Origin: Bidens hawaiensis
Taxonomy: Eukaryota > Streptophyta > Magnoliopsida > Asterales > Asteraceae
Length of the DNA stretch: 64,000 bases
NCBI GenBank assembly: GCA_021521415.1
Contig: JAIQDT010005768.1
Coordinates: forward strand, 91,222-155,221
Direction of reading: 5' to 3'
The notes below the pieces were generated by a model. That model was not told the DNA's origin and searched no databases. It saw only the letters and a program-made list of their open reading frames with translations. Shown here piece after piece: positions 31,430 through 43,580 of this stretch. The position numbers and the translations under genes were made by a program. Every line of letters starts with the position of its first letter. Position 1 is the first letter of the stretch.

Positions 31430-32815
31430 AATGTTGATTATATCAAATTAATCATTAAAATAAATTTTATCTATCACTGATTTAAGCTTATGAATCTTGA
31501 AATTAAGAATCGCTATAAGTTCTTGATAATTGATAAATGTTCTTCTGGAATAAATGGAATCAATCTTAATGTGAAAACTGAATTATGATTTTATAAATTA
31601 AAATATACCTATTGTTGTCGGTGTATTAAATTCCACTACTGCTTAGTCGAAATTACCATCTTCCATTTTACGTGAATATTATGAGAAACTGAAACAACGC
31701 ATATACTAAATATTTCATATTAAAATTTCTCATGAAAAATTATAAATCCATTTCATATAATTTATCTATAAAAGCCTTGGAATTATATCATAAACCATTA
31801 TTTTCGATGGGTTCGAACACCAACAGAATTTATTGTTTGTAGCCGAACTAGTATGCTTCGTGTTAGAAAAACTTAATAACTGTTGTGGGCCTTGTGGCCA
31901 TATTTTAAATAATATATTTGATGCCATGTATAGATTGTCATATGGTGAGATAGTTTTATATTAATGCAAATCATATATTAATTTATGTTAGATTAGCTCC
32001 TACTGTTATGTATAGAAAGCTGATTTTATATGCATCATATTTTACATACATCCAATAATTTCTTATGCCTTATTTTATTCCATATGGCTCATTTTATTAG
32101 ACTTTTACATGCCTTAACTAGCATTAATTTTTTTTCACTTATAATTTTGAATGTGTGGACCAAAACTCAATTAAAAAATTACTTTACACACTCAAGAAAG
32201 AAAATTTAACTGGTATGTAACATGTTATTGTGATATTTTATTGCTTGATTAACTCATGAATTAAAATTGATTACTGTATGGTAAACTAATTTAAAGTTGT
32301 TAGTTATGTTTGCATCACTAATGACATAAGTTATTAGCTTTTATGATTTGAATGATCGAACCAACGGGAAGTCATTCATGTAAGTTCAACATAAAATTTA
32401 TATAATGTGTATTGTCAAATAATAAACCCAACGTCTAGTTGTTTGATGATAAATAGGCGTAACATGCATGAATATACACTTCTGCCCAACGGTGATGTGT
32501 GTATTTATGTGTTGAATTTATTGTTTTATGTATGTTCATGATACTTGAGTGGTGGTCAAAGTCAACGCAAAACCAACATTCAGTTAGAGCCATACAATTA
32601 TTTGTTCATAATACTTGAACGTCGGTCATAGCCAACGCGAAGCAACTTTCAGTTAGAACATTATTTTTCATTCATAATATTTGGATGTTGGTCAATGCCA
32701 ACGTGAAGCCAATGTTCAAATAGAATTTTAGTTTTAACCTATTATTTTGGTGTTATGATGGGTTTTTATCTTCAACGTAATAATTATGTCTGTTTTATTT
32801 TGATTACCCAATTAT
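31430..32815 (+). other. Copia untranslated leader
   Basis: About 1.4 kb of AT-rich sequence without a recognisable frame lies between the primer site and gag. At 32530-32740 there is a three-copy tandem repeat of about 72 bp, with the words CATAATACTTGAACGTCGGT and CAGTTAGA in each copy. Confidence 0.65.
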
Positions 32816-32821
32816 TTAGCT

Positions 32822-34200
32822 CACTTCAACTATGCCACTTTTGCACGTATTAATCTAACATCCATTATCACTCCAAATTTTGGAGTTGAAGTTCTGACTG
32901 GGGCAAACTTTGCCTCATGGAGGGACTCGGTCAAACTTGTTCGTGTCATGTTGGATCTTGATTATACCCTGAGGCATGATGCTCCCTCTACTCTTACTGA
33001 GGAAAGCACAACATGACAGAAACAAGAGTATGAAAGGTGGGAAAGATCTAACCGAATGTGTATGATGGTAATCAAGAATTCCATCTTAGTTGCTATTAAG
33101 GGAGCAATGCTGATTCTAAAAATGCTAAAAGTTATCTAACTCATTGGAGGAACAGTTCAAAGGATCTTCAAAAGCGCATGCGAGCACCTTAATTCTGAAG
33201 ATGCTTACTTTAAAGTACAATGGGGTAAGTGATGTTCGTGAACACGTAATGATGATGAATGACCTGACTAATAAACTCAAGAGCTTAGACATGGAAATCA
33301 GTTATGGTTTTCTAGTACACTTCATTATGACCTTTCTTCCAACACGCTCTGATGCTTTCAAAATTAACTATAACATTCAGAGAGATAAATGGTCAATGAG
33401 TGAGTTGATAGCAATGTGTGTGCAAGAGGAAGAACGTTTGAAGTTAGAAAAACCAGATGTGGTTTATGTCACCACTACCAAACCAATAAAGAGGAACGGA
33501 AACTTCAAAGAGGAAAGTTCCAAAGTCCATAAAGCTAGTACAAGTGCATCCCCTAGCTCAAAAGCCACACCCGGAAAACTTAGCTTCAAATTCTACCGTA
33601 ACACGGGGCACAAGCAGCGAGATTGCCCTAAATTCAAGGAATGGCTAGTTAAGAAGGGTAACCATCTATTTATTATATGTTATTCCTTTAATATTAATGT
33701 TCCTATTAACACATGGTGGGTTGATTCTGGTTCTATGGTTCATGATACTAACTCTATACATGGATATTCCTTACAATACGGAGGCTGGAAAAAAACCAAA
33801 GGACAATTAGAGTGGGAGATGGTGACGAATTAAATGTTGAAGCTGTTGGTACCATGCAATTAATAATGAAAACAGGTCATTGTATTAAACTTTTTGATAC
33901 TTTGTATGTACCGAGAATAACTCGGAATTTAGTATTGATACAAAAGTTGGATTATGAAGTTTATAATGTTTTGCATAGAAATGGAAAAGTCACTATTACT
34001 TTAAACTCTCATGTCATTGGTTGTGGTTCTCTAGAAGGAAGTCTCTATAAGTTAGAACTAGAAGATCAATTTTCAAAATCATTGTTATCTTATAATGTGA
34101 ATGAAAACACTAGTAAACGAAAACGAGATTTGGAAACATCATCCATGTTGTGGCATCAACATTTAGGCCACATATCACGGGATCGAATGTTAAACTCGTA
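32822..34200 (+). pseudogene. Copia gag, protease and GAG-pre-integrase remnant
   Basis: Frames joined over stops and shifts read PNFGVEVLTGANFASWRDSV, YERWERSNRMCMMVIKN, then a longer open part at 33144-33833 with the Gag (UBN2-type) helix region (VREHVMMMNDLTNKLKSLDM). The usual knuckle appears as FKFYRNTGHKQRDC: both leading cysteines are replaced, so it could not bind zinc. The protease motif follows as WWVDSGSMVHDT. After a frame change near 33812 comes the pre-integrase region with LYVPRITRNLVLI and MLWHQHLGHISRDRML, ending in a stop at 34199. A TGA near 33015 interrupts early gag. Confidence 0.8.
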
Positions 34201-34468
34201 AAGGATGAAGTATTACCAAATCTTGATTTCTTCGATTTTGAAAAATGTGTTAAATGTATAAAAGGAAAAAAGACAAAAAAACAATAAGAAAGGTGCCACT
34301 AGGAGTTCTGGACTTTTAGAATTCATACACACTAATATTTGTGGCCCTTTCCCTCCTGGCATAACTGCCCATACGTCTTTCATAACTTTCATATATGATC
34401 ACTCTCGTTACATGTACTTGTATTTAATCAAGAGAAATCTGAAGCACTTGACATGTTTAAAATCTTTA

Positions 34469-36381
34469 TTTCACACCCCCATCTTAGGCCTAGGCGTGTT
34501 ATCCATAGCTGGTACCGTTTTTGTAAATAAATCAGAGTTACGGTTTAATTGCGAAAATATTGGCGTGGATTAAAATATTAATATTTACATATCATCAAAA
34601 CACGGGGTTATAAAATACCCGGATAAATTTTACAAAAGATTCATTGTTTATAAAAACCACTAGTTTATATTTAACATTAACAAATTTATCTGAGCCATCA
34701 AATCGTCTAATTGCCACTTCGTTTTCCCAAGATTCTAATCTTCATTACCTATAAAACAATTTAAAATACGTCAACAACACATGCTGGTGAATAAGCTAAC
34801 GGCGTAAAAGATTCTATTTACTTGATTAACCCTCGAGACATAACTTAGGTCTCGACCCATAGTGGCTTAGGAATAATAAGTTAAAAACTTAAAACACAAT
34901 TACAAACTTAAGCTCAACTCAAAGCCGCTCAGAAAACACCGCAACGTTCGAGGTTACTTAGCTACCATCAGTATACACATGATTACCCTCTCTCGGAAAT
35001 TACTTAGTCCGGCCCGTCATGGCGGAAGCATAGCCAGGTGTGGCACGGTGTGCCTATCGTCTAGCCACTTATGAAAGGATCCAGACAAACGTACACAGCA
35101 CCCTGAGGGTCAGCGACTACTTTTGTTCATAATGTTATAGAGATACGTAATCTCATGTAATAAATTTAAATGACTCGATTAAACTAGTTATAAAAGTTTG
35201 GGGCGTATTCACCTTTTTTGCTTAATCAGCTTCACTTCACTTACTGAGTTCGTCTTTCTTGTTGTCTCGGACCTATAGTACGAGTATAACCATTTGTTAT
35301 TACTAGATCAACGATCTAGCTTAACACTTTTAGTCTTTTCAGCATAATCTTTACCTCGATTATATTTTCCTTTCGAACCTTTTGTTTAAATCATTATTCT
35401 TTATTAAATATGTTCGAACCTTTAGTTTGACTTGTTTACTTTTCTAAACACTTCGTTTCTTCTTCTCGAAAAAACGTATACTTTATTGTTTTATTTATTA
35501 TTTAAGAAACTCCAATAATATTAATAACAAATAATTATTTTTTCTTGATATTTTTTATTTATATTTTCAAGGTATCGAGTATACCCTCGACTAGGGTCTA
35601 AGCCGATTTAATATTATAATAATATTTTACTCAGACAGAACCCCTACCTTGATTGGCTTATAAACACCTAGTACTTTCAGCAGTACTTTCGCTCACGCAT
35701 GCTTTTCGAGGAATCTTTACCAACTTTCCTTGGCACGCAAATCGAGGTACGTCGGTTGTCGGGTTGCACATACTTTGAGGCGAGACGTCGGTTCTCCTTG
35801 TGATGGCATACACTTCGAGGAAACGTCGGTTTATTGGGCAAGGAAAACGAGGTAGCGAGAGAAAGATTTCTAGAAAGAGAAAGAGAGGATGGTATGATGT
35901 AAATGAGGGTTGGATACCCTATTTATAGAGGCTATCCAGCTGACCCATCGCGATACGCGATGGGTCTTGCAATAGATCCATCGCTTAACGCGATGGGTCT
36001 ACGGCCAAAATAATAATATTTTACTCCATCGCGATACGCGATGGAGTTTCTGGACGTCCATCGCGTATCGCAATGCCGCCCAATAGCCTTGCCTCATCAT
36101 CATATAGCCTTGCCACGTGGTGCCACATGGTTCCATATGGCGTGACACACGTCTCACGATGTCAGGCCTCATCATCGCGATACATGATGACGTAGTGACT
36201 TTGGTTATCGCGTATCGCAATACCGCCCATTTTGGGATCTGTGACATAACCATAGCGATACGCGATGGGTTGTCTCTTGATCCATCGTGTATCGCGGTGG
36301 GACAAGAAATCGGAATTTTCATATTTGGTCCTCTATTTTGAATGTTTAGCATTTTTTGATCGAAGTTTTCGAGATGTTACA
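34469..36381 (-). mobile_element. Solo LTR nested in Copia integrase
   Basis: A 1913-bp block with duplication CTTTA (34464-34468 and 36382-36386). As written it starts TTTCACACC where related LTRs have TGTCACACC, and ends GAGATGTTACA. A CTATAAATAGG near 35920-35928 on the minus strand marks a promoter and orientation. The palindrome array at 35944-36310 is upstream of this TATA, unlike array A of the TGTAAGG family. It disrupts the integrase reading frame. Confidence 0.85.
35944..36310. repeat. Array of near-perfect palindromes CCATCGCGATACGCGATGG
   Basis: About eight copies or variants, such as CCATCGCTTAACGCGATGG, CCATCGCGTATCGCAATG and TCATCGCGATACATGATG, are spread over 365 bp. Each could form a stem of 7-8 bp in DNA or RNA. 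Confidence 0.85.
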
Positions 36382-37277
36382 CTTTAAGGCTGAGGTTGAA
36401 AATCAACTTAACCTTAATATATAGTTAGTCAGGTCAGATATAGGAGGCGAGTTTTATTGTCGACATACTGACATTGGTCAAGCTCCTGGTCCTTTCTTTG
36501 ACCTTTGTAAAGAAAATGGGATCGCGAACCAATTTACAATGTCGGGTACTGCTCAACAGAACGGTGTTGTTGAGAGAAGAATTAGATACCTTGAGGATAT
36601 GGTAAGAAGTATGTTAGCAAACTCAGATCTTCCTGATTTTTTATGGACTGAGGCTTTAAAGATGGCAACTCATATATTGAATAGTGTTCCTTCTAAGTCT
36701 GTCCCTAAAACTCCTTACGAGTTTTGGACAGGAAGGAAACCAAGCTTAAACTATCTGAAAGTATGGGGTTGTCTTGCTGAAGCTAAGCTTTATAAACCTC
36801 ATCAAAAGAAACTTGACATGAGGACCATACGTTTTTTCTTTATTGGATATCACGAACATTCAAAGGGATTTAGATTCTATTGTCCTTCCCACGTTACTCA
36901 CATCGTAGAAACTTGTAATGCTGAATTTCTAGTGAACTCTAAGGTTAGTGGGAGCAGTATAAGTCGAGTATTTGATTTCCAAGAAGTGCAAGAGGAGGGG
37001 GGATGGGCTCTTCTGTGAATATACCTCTTATTACACCTCTTGTACATGACATTGCACCACTTAATACTCCACATATCCCTGTAAATGAAGGCACATCAAA
37101 CACACAAGAACAAGTCCCTGAGACAACTACTGAAACTGTTGAACCTGATAATCAACTAAGGACTACTGAAACTGTTGAACCCGATAATCAACTAAGGAGG
37201 TCATCATGGTCTAGATGACCGACTAATTTTGATGATTATGTAACCTACCTTAATGAAGTTGATATGCATATAGGAAA

Positions 37278-38075
37278 ATGAACGATCCATCGTCCTATAA
37301 AAAAGCCATTAGCAACGATCAATCTTCTGAATGGAATGAAGTTATAATTGATGAGCTTGATTCCATGAAACAGAATGACGTTTGGGAATTGGTTGAATTT
37401 CCCAATGGTGTAAAATCCGTAGGATGTAAATGGGTTTACAAAACCAAACTAGACCCAAATGAAAATGTCGAACGCTATAAAGCAAGATTGGGTGCTAAAG
37501 GCTATACTCAAAAGGGGGGAATTTATTATCAAGAAACCTTCTCACCTATATCATGGAAGGATTCTTTAAGGATCGTTATGGCATTAGTAACTCATTTTGA
37601 CTTAGAGCTACATCAAATGGATCTCATTTGATGTCAAACCTGCTTTTTCTGAATGATGACTTACATGAGGATGTGTTCATGACTAAACCTGAAGGCTTTA
37701 AACCTGAAGGTAAATAACACTTAGTCTGTAATATATGGGCTAAAGCAGGCATCACGACAATGGTACTTAAAATTTGATGAAGTCGTGAAGAAACAAGGAT
37801 TCATTAAAAATCAAGTGGATCAATGTACCTACCTCAAAATGAGTGGGAGCAACTTTGTTGTACTTGTCCTTTATATGGATGATATCCTTTTTGCAAGTAA
37901 TAGTCTAGATTTTGTTGCATGACTCAAAGCAATTACTTTCGCATAATTTTGACATGAAAGATCTCAGAGACGCTTCTTACGTAATAGGCATCTAAATACA
38001 AAGAGATCGAGCCAATGGGATATTGGGATTGTCTCAAAAGGCTTATATTGATTGTGTTCTTACATGATACAAGAT
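37278..38075 (+). pseudogene. Copia reverse transcriptase remnant
   Basis: Starts NDPSSYKKAISNDQSSEWNE and has the conserved MKQNDVWELVEFP and VGCKWVYKTK, then RYKARLGAKGYTQK. A stop follows at about 37631, near LHQMDLI. In another frame the next conserved parts are seen: SRQWYLKFDEVVKKQGF and the catalytic box YMDDILFAS, with both aspartates present. At least two frame changes and several stops separate the pieces. Confidence 0.85.
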
Positions 38076-39240
38076 GCAACATTGCTCTCCATCAATAGCT
38101 CCAATAGTTAAAAGAGATGTTTTTGTTTCTTTTCAATGTCCCAAAACAGAGGTTGAGAGGGAACAAATGAGATTGTTACCTTATGCTTCAGTAGTGGGAA
38201 GCTGAATGTATGCTCAAGTCTGTACTCGTCCAAATATTGCATATATTGCTGGAATGCTAAGCCGATATCAATCTTTTCCTTGCCTAGAGCATTGGAAAGC
38301 AGCAAAGAAAGTATTGCAATATATTCAAGGAATGAAAGACTATAAGTTGACATACAAAAGAATTGATAACTTGGAAGTGGTGGGCTATTATGATTCTGGC
38401 TTTGCAAAATGCAAAAATGACAAGAAATTAACTTCGGGGTACATTTTTACGCTAGCAGGCGGGCCAATTTCATGGAGGAGTCATAAGCAGCAGTTGACAA
38501 CAACCTCCACATTGATGGCCGAATACGTTACAGTATACAATGCAACTTGCCATGGGATGTTGCTAAGAAACCTCATTACTGGACTCAAAGTTGTTAACTC
38601 CATATCACGACCGTTGAAGATGTACTGTGACAACTCAGCTGCTGTGAGTTTCTCGAACAGTAACATGCAAAGCGGAGTTGGTTTGTGCCTTGATACAAAG
38701 TTGTAACATCCCGAAATTTCAAGATAATATTAATTATATTACTTAATAATAGAGGGAAAGTTTACTCGGGTTATCAGGAAATAAATAAAAGAATAGGAGT
38801 TGGTATGGGTCGGGCTAGTGTCGGGTAATGGATGTGGGTTATGGACTTGAATTAATAGAGATGGGTTAAATGAGAATGGGCCTTAGGTCCATGGGATTTC
38901 AGGGATATAAATATCCCCTAAACCCAAAATATCTTTCATTTTTCACCACTCCCCTAAACACACACATATACACACACCAAGCACACCCAAACCGCCGCCG
39001 GCCGGGCCGAGAAAGAAGGAAAGATCGAGCGAGGTCCGGGTAAGAGAGAAAGATTAGTGGTGATACCAAGATAAACGAGATCCAAACAAGCTCAAAAGGT
39101 ATGATTCTTGATCTTGGAAGTTTAAAGATCCGAGCTTTTAGTGTATAAACGACCGAAAATGGTCGGGAAGTGTAGTGGGTGGTATTGAACCTTAACAAGG
39201 GTGTTAAAATCGCCCGAAATGTTGATCAGAAACCGAAACA

Positions 39241-39550
39241 GCGGACATCTGGGCAACTTCGCCTTCATCTGGGCAACTTCGCCTTCATCTGGGCAACTTC
39301 GCCTTCAAGCGATGAACTTCGCCTGCAAGCTAAGTTCGCCTGATGAACTTCGCCTGCGAGCTAAGTTCGCCTGATGACAAGTTCGCCTGAGGTTTAAGTT
39401 CGCCTAAAGCTAAGTTCGCCTGAGGTTTAAGTTCGCCTAAAGCTAAGTTCGCCTGAGGTTTAACTTCGCCTAAAGCTAAGTTCGCCTGAGGTTTAACTTC
39501 GCCTAGAGCTAAGTTCGCCTAAGGTTTAACTTCGCCTAAAGCCAAGTTCG
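39241..39550. repeat. Array A of the third nested solo LTR
   Basis: It begins with a perfect 22-bp triplication around CATCTGGGCAACTTCGCCTT, then about twelve units alternating AAGTTCGCCTGAGGTTTAA and AACTTCGCCTAAAGC. The GGCGAA word links it to array A at 8670. Confidence 0.88.
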
Positions 39551-40139
39551 ATTAGGAAATAAATTAAAAGCGATAAGTAAAAGTAAGCTAATACTAGGCC
39601 ACCAGATTAGATCAGGCGAGTATTGATACGTGTAACTTGTACAGTCAGCCGAGCTCAGTTAAAGAAGGGATTTGCAGCTATCAGAAGAAAGAAGCAGAGT
39701 TCAGGTGAGTTTCTAGCCCCATTCCTTGTTATGTTTTCGGGGCTGTGTGCATACTCGATGTGTTGTTTAAACATTTATCCTAAGTGATAAGTGTATGTCA
39801 TATGTGATATGTGTGATAGATATGAATGATTGTTTGTCGGTACGCGAACGATCTTCGGATATTGCGCGTACTGTCAGGTTAAAATAAAGGTACGAATATT
39901 ATATATCGTAGATGTATGAATATTTCAAATGAATACTTGTCGGGGCGTGAACGATCTTCGGATATTGCACGTAACGACAAGGGGTATGGTTGTTAAATGA
40001 ATGAGGTAAAGAATGCCTAGAGTGTTCTTATGTTATAATGTAAGTATGTGTATATAGGTACACGAATGGCATGTGAGTTCTACGTTCGACATAGTAAGTT
40101 AGGATGGCAAATCCCTCTAGCTTCTGTCGGACATAGACT

Positions 40140-40600
40140 CGGCTGGTGATGGCGTAGTTAAGGACTGCGAGCCTTATACGTGAAGTAGATGATATATGTA
40201 AACGTAGATAAGGACTGCGAACCTTATACGTAATGTAGATAGGCGTCAGCATAGGAAAGGACTGTGAACCTTATACGTGCTGATTTTGTAGCATAGGGGA
40301 GGACTGCGAACCTCGTACGTGCTATGAATTAGGTTGCAACATAGGGAAGGACTGCGAACCTTGTACGTGTTGTGGATGTATTTCAGCATAGGAAAGGACT
40401 GTGAACCTTATACGTGCTGATTTTGTAGCATAGGGGAGGACTGCGAACCTCGTACGTGCTATGAATTAGGTTGCAACATAGGGAAGGACTGCGAACCTTG
40501 TACGTGTTGTGGATGTACTATGGTATAGGGAAGGACCGCGATCCTTGTACGTACCATAAATGGTGAACATAGGTAAGGACTGCGAACCTTGTACGTGTTC
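40140..40600. repeat. Array B of the third nested solo LTR
   Basis: Units of 40-60 bp carry GGAAGGACTGCGAACCTTGT and ACGTGCT. A 137-bp block of three units starting at 40247 is repeated almost perfectly from 40384. Confidence 0.88.
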
Positions 40601-41565
40601 ACGACCTTGAGTACAGGTATAGACGGTGAACTATGAACGTACTCTCGGTAGACTGAGGTTAGTGATTGTAGATATGTATGTATGTATGGTAGCAAGTATG
40701 TATGTAGAACAGAAGGGTAACTAGTGAAGTATGGATACGTATCTACAGATATGTATGTATGTGTATGTATTGTATGGCGTTCGATTAACTAGAACTCACT
40801 CAGCGTAGCTGACTTTTAGTATGCACGCAGGTGAGCTGATTATAGAGTTAGCATGAGGATGACACATGGCATGGATTGAACGGCTGGCATCTGAAGAAAG
40901 AAGTAAGATGTTTTAAATATAAAGTTTTGTGTTATGGTATCAAAGAAAAGATTTAATGTTTTGTAACAAATGATTGATGTTTTATATTCCGCGAAAAGTT
41001 TTAATAAACTCTGATTTGAAGAACTGTGTTTATGAGTAAATCCGACGCTAAAGTAGGGTCACCGGGTTCGGGGCCTTACAAAAGTATTTGTTCGTACGTG
41101 AACGAGTAGAGGAAAATAGTCTTTGTGTCGATTACATTAGCACAAAATATATGCTTGCGGATCCGATGACTAAAGGTCTGCCACCCAAAACTTTCCAAGA
41201 ACTAGTAACAAGGATGAGTTTTAGTAAAGACTTTTTGTAATAGCATATCAAGTGTGCATTAATTATCAATGTCATTTCCTTACATGTTTATTTTGTGTGT
41301 AATAAAGTATGTGTGCGCTTAATGAATATAGAAAAAAATTGTACAAACTAAGTATTGTACATTATGGGTTTTGTTTCAGTCATTTAGGTCTTATGATTAA
41401 CTGTTTTATATTGAGACTTTAGTATAATTGTTTAGGGTTATCGGATTAAATGAAATTCGAATGATTGTAACTATATACTTCAGTTTCAATATGAGACTTG
41501 ATGAGTGTTTTAAATTGGCCAAAATTAATGAATACTCATCACAAATGATCAATCGGCCAAGTGGG

Positions 41566-41945
41566 GGAATATATCTCATGATAAATGTGGCCTTCTAGAT
41601 CATTTTTATAATTAACCTAATGACATTAATAGTCCCTAATTAAATTGGTAATTATGTGATGGATATAATTACATAATATGAAAAGACTTAGAAACTCTTG
41701 CCCTTTGTTGTCTTTCATGAGTGTATTTATAAACACCACTTGAATAATCTCATACACATACAATCTCCATCAAAACTCGGCATCTAAAGGGAAGTAAGAA
41801 AGATTAATAAAATGGCTTCATCATCTTCAAAGATAACCATCCCTACAAGTAAGTATGGTTAATAATTCATTTATCTAATGTTCATGATTGAGTTTTCATG
41901 TTCGTGGTTTTTAATATCGCCCATGTTCTAACGATATAATCAACA
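41566..41945 (+). repeat. 3' LTR of the Copia element
   Basis: About 380 bp from GGAATATATCTCATG to AATCAACA. The first bases differ from the 5' LTR: where that begins TGTTGGAATAT, here the purine tract AAGTGGGGG runs straight into AATATATC, so a few bases at the junction were lost. Confidence 0.9.
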
Positions 41946-41950
41946 GTTCT

Positions 41951-42999
41951 AATTTGACATTACTGTTGATAGTCTTGTGATTAATGAAACCATAAATCAT
42001 AGATTAGTGTTGGTTTCTTCCATTGATGAAAGGAATCTGCGTAGTGTTTGGTGGTTGATCAAATAATGGAAATGAGGTTGTAGAGAGTAATGATTTTATT
42101 ACTTTGTACTTACATATGATCATCAATACATCTTTGTAGAATTTGTAACTGAACATGTTAAAAGCAAGAAGTAGCAAGATATACTTTCATTTTTAACAGG
42201 ACCATTTGGTGGGGGGTGATTTTTTTATATTTGGGACCGTCAGTTTTGATAAAATTAATGTGGATTATTATCAGTCAATATCAGTTAATAAAGATTATTA
42301 AAATTCAATAAACCTATACATATATAAAGGGCTAGAGGAGTGGTCACTCAAGGTATTCATTCCCCACCAATTTTATAATGGCATGTTATTTACCTCATAT
42401 ATTACTGTAAACCTTAAACAATAGGCAACACTCCACTCAACTACCCTTAAACTTATTTATTTATTTTTTTAATTTTAAAAACGCAAAAATGAATAATTAT
42501 ATTTTTTAATAAAAAATAAAACATAAATTATAAATTTTTAAAACGAAAATAAATAAAGCCTTTTATTAAAGTTTATATATATATATATATATATAAGGGA
42601 TGGTTCAGAAAAGAAATCATTTTAATGCGAGAAGTGTGAGAAATAGATTTTAACCCTTGATTAAGGTTGATCTATGGTCAAGATTAAAGATGGCAATTTT
42701 TATTGTAAATATCTAGTCCCTGGTTTTAATGTTTTTATAAAACAAAAGGGCATTTTTGTATTTTGATTCGTAGAGTGAGATTTGAAACTGGTCATTGACG
42801 ATAAAATCCACCACATCTCGCTAACCATCGTCTCTGCAAAGTGAAGTTTCCTTGATTAAAACTCTAGGAAGAAATCATCACAAGCCACTATCGATTCAAG
42901 CAATCTACCACTAATTTCTTGAAGATTCTTTCTAATTTGATTTAAGGGGCTGGTTCTTGGTTTATGGAGGTGAAGAAATCTACTATTGATAGGTTAGGG
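41951..42999. other. Gene-free stretch with a TA tract
   Basis: No gene. GGGCTAGAGGAGTGG near 42329 and CCACTCAACTACCCT near 42434 may be the ends of a short MITE. (TA)n lies at 42573-42594, followed by AAGGGATGGTTCAGAAAAGA, which looks like the left end of another element whose right end I could not find. Confidence 0.35.
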
Positions 43000-43580
43000 T
43001 TTTATTCTTGATTTTTTTTTTTTTGGAACTGAAATTAGAATACCTTTTATAGCAAATCAAAATTTTATGATATTTCATAGAAACATCCAAACGATTTACA
43101 ATGAAGTGGCAGGTAAGCAGACAACAAGCTGCGCCGCAACCCTTTTTTGGATAGCAAACCCAATCCGACTAAAAACAAAGTTTTGATTCTTATGGGCTGA
43201 TACGTTACTATACACAACTTACAGATCTTTTCTTACGGATCCTCAAGAAGGAAGATCTACATTACGACCGGCCGATATACTTGTTTTTGGGTGGGTAGGG
43301 GGAAAACACGCTTGTGTCGACCTCACAGGAGTGTCCCCTCTTGTTGGGATTAGGGACACTGGATTTGTAGCAGGTCAGGCAGCATTGAAGGTGGCATCGG
43401 GCAAGGTTGCTAAACACGAGAGAGCTTGTTTGGAGAATCAACAGGTGTTTATCCCCTTCGCCTTTGACACTTTTGGTTTCTTAGCTCCGGATGCCGTGGA
43501 CCTTTTGAATAGGGTTCAGAAAGTTGTGTATAGTAACGTATCAGCCCATAAGAATCAAAACGTTGTTTTTATTCTTGATT
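43000..43580 (-). mobile_element. LINE-like 3' end insertion with 5' inversion (twin priming)
   Basis: A 14-bp duplication TTTTATTCTTGATT (43000-43013 and 43567-43580) flanks the insert, with a T run at 43012-43024, i.e. a poly(A) tail on the minus strand. The minus strand from 43220 to about 43040 encodes the C-terminus (VVYSNVSAHKNQNFVFSRIG, FAIQKRVAAQLVVCLP). The part just upstream in the protein lies in the opposite direction at 43221-43566 (LRPADILVFGWVGGKHACVD, PFAFDTFGFLAPDAVDLLNR). The two segments overlap by a perfect 40-bp inverted repeat (43181-43220 and 43521-43560). The sequence belongs to the end region of an abundant plant retroelement protein I know only from annotated fragments. 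Confidence 0.8.

Larger units (their letters stand above)
34201..37215 (+). pseudogene. Copia integrase remnant, interrupted by a solo LTR
   Basis: Upstream of the insertion the core reads EFIHTNICGPFPPG, then TFIYDHSRYMYLYLI; the position where the first catalytic aspartate normally stands shows asparagine. After the solo LTR (34469-36381) the frame resumes as FKAEVENQLNLNIQLVRSDI, then [13 protein letters not shown] with the catalytic glutamate. [19 protein letters not shown] and the conserved [19 protein letters not shown] follow, up to the linker that ends near 37218. A 36-bp tandem duplication (TETVEPDNQLR twice) lies in the linker. Confidence 0.85.
38702..41080 (+). mobile_element. Solo LTR nested in Copia RNase H
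   Basis: A 2379-bp block starts TGTAACATCCC and ends GGGGCCTTACA, with duplication AAAGT (38697-38701 and 41081-41085). It is an inverted relative of the LTRs at 6993 and 11637. In plus order: TATA at 38906, array A of TTCGCCT words (39241-39550), a donor-like site at 39704/39705, the motif reversed at 39844 (one change) and 39946, and array B (40140-40600). Confidence 0.92.
38206..41240 (+). pseudogene. Copia RNase H remnant, interrupted by a solo LTR
   Basis: Reads MYAQVCTRPNIAYIAGMLSR, then GYYDSGFAKCKNDKKLTSGY, ISWRSHKQQLTTTSTLMAEY and MYCDNSAAVSFSN, the family motifs with aspartate and glutamate positions mostly kept. The frame is cut at DTK by the solo LTR at 38702 and resumes at 41081 as YLFVRERVEENSLCVDYI, then KYMLADPMTKGLP. 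It ends with a stop at 41238-41240, the normal Copia C-terminus. The insertion lies inside a codon stretch flanked by the duplicated AAAGT. Confidence 0.87.
28694..41945 (+). mobile_element. Dead Copia retrotransposon split by three Gypsy solo LTRs
   Basis: The target duplication GTTCT is at 28689-28693 and 41946-41950. LTR sequence starting TGTTGGAATATATCTC at 28694 ends CAACA at 31414, and the 3' LTR is 41566-41945. The initiator-Met primer site is at 31417. Coding remnants follow in Copia order: gag, protease, integrase, reverse transcriptase, RNase H. Solo LTRs at 28739-31069 (in the 5' LTR), 34469-36381 (in integrase) and 38702-41080 (in RNase H) each have their own 5-bp duplication. Removing them leaves an element of about 6.6 kb. 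The coding region has many stops and frameshifts and integrase has a catalytic-site change, so it cannot move by itself. Confidence 0.92.
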
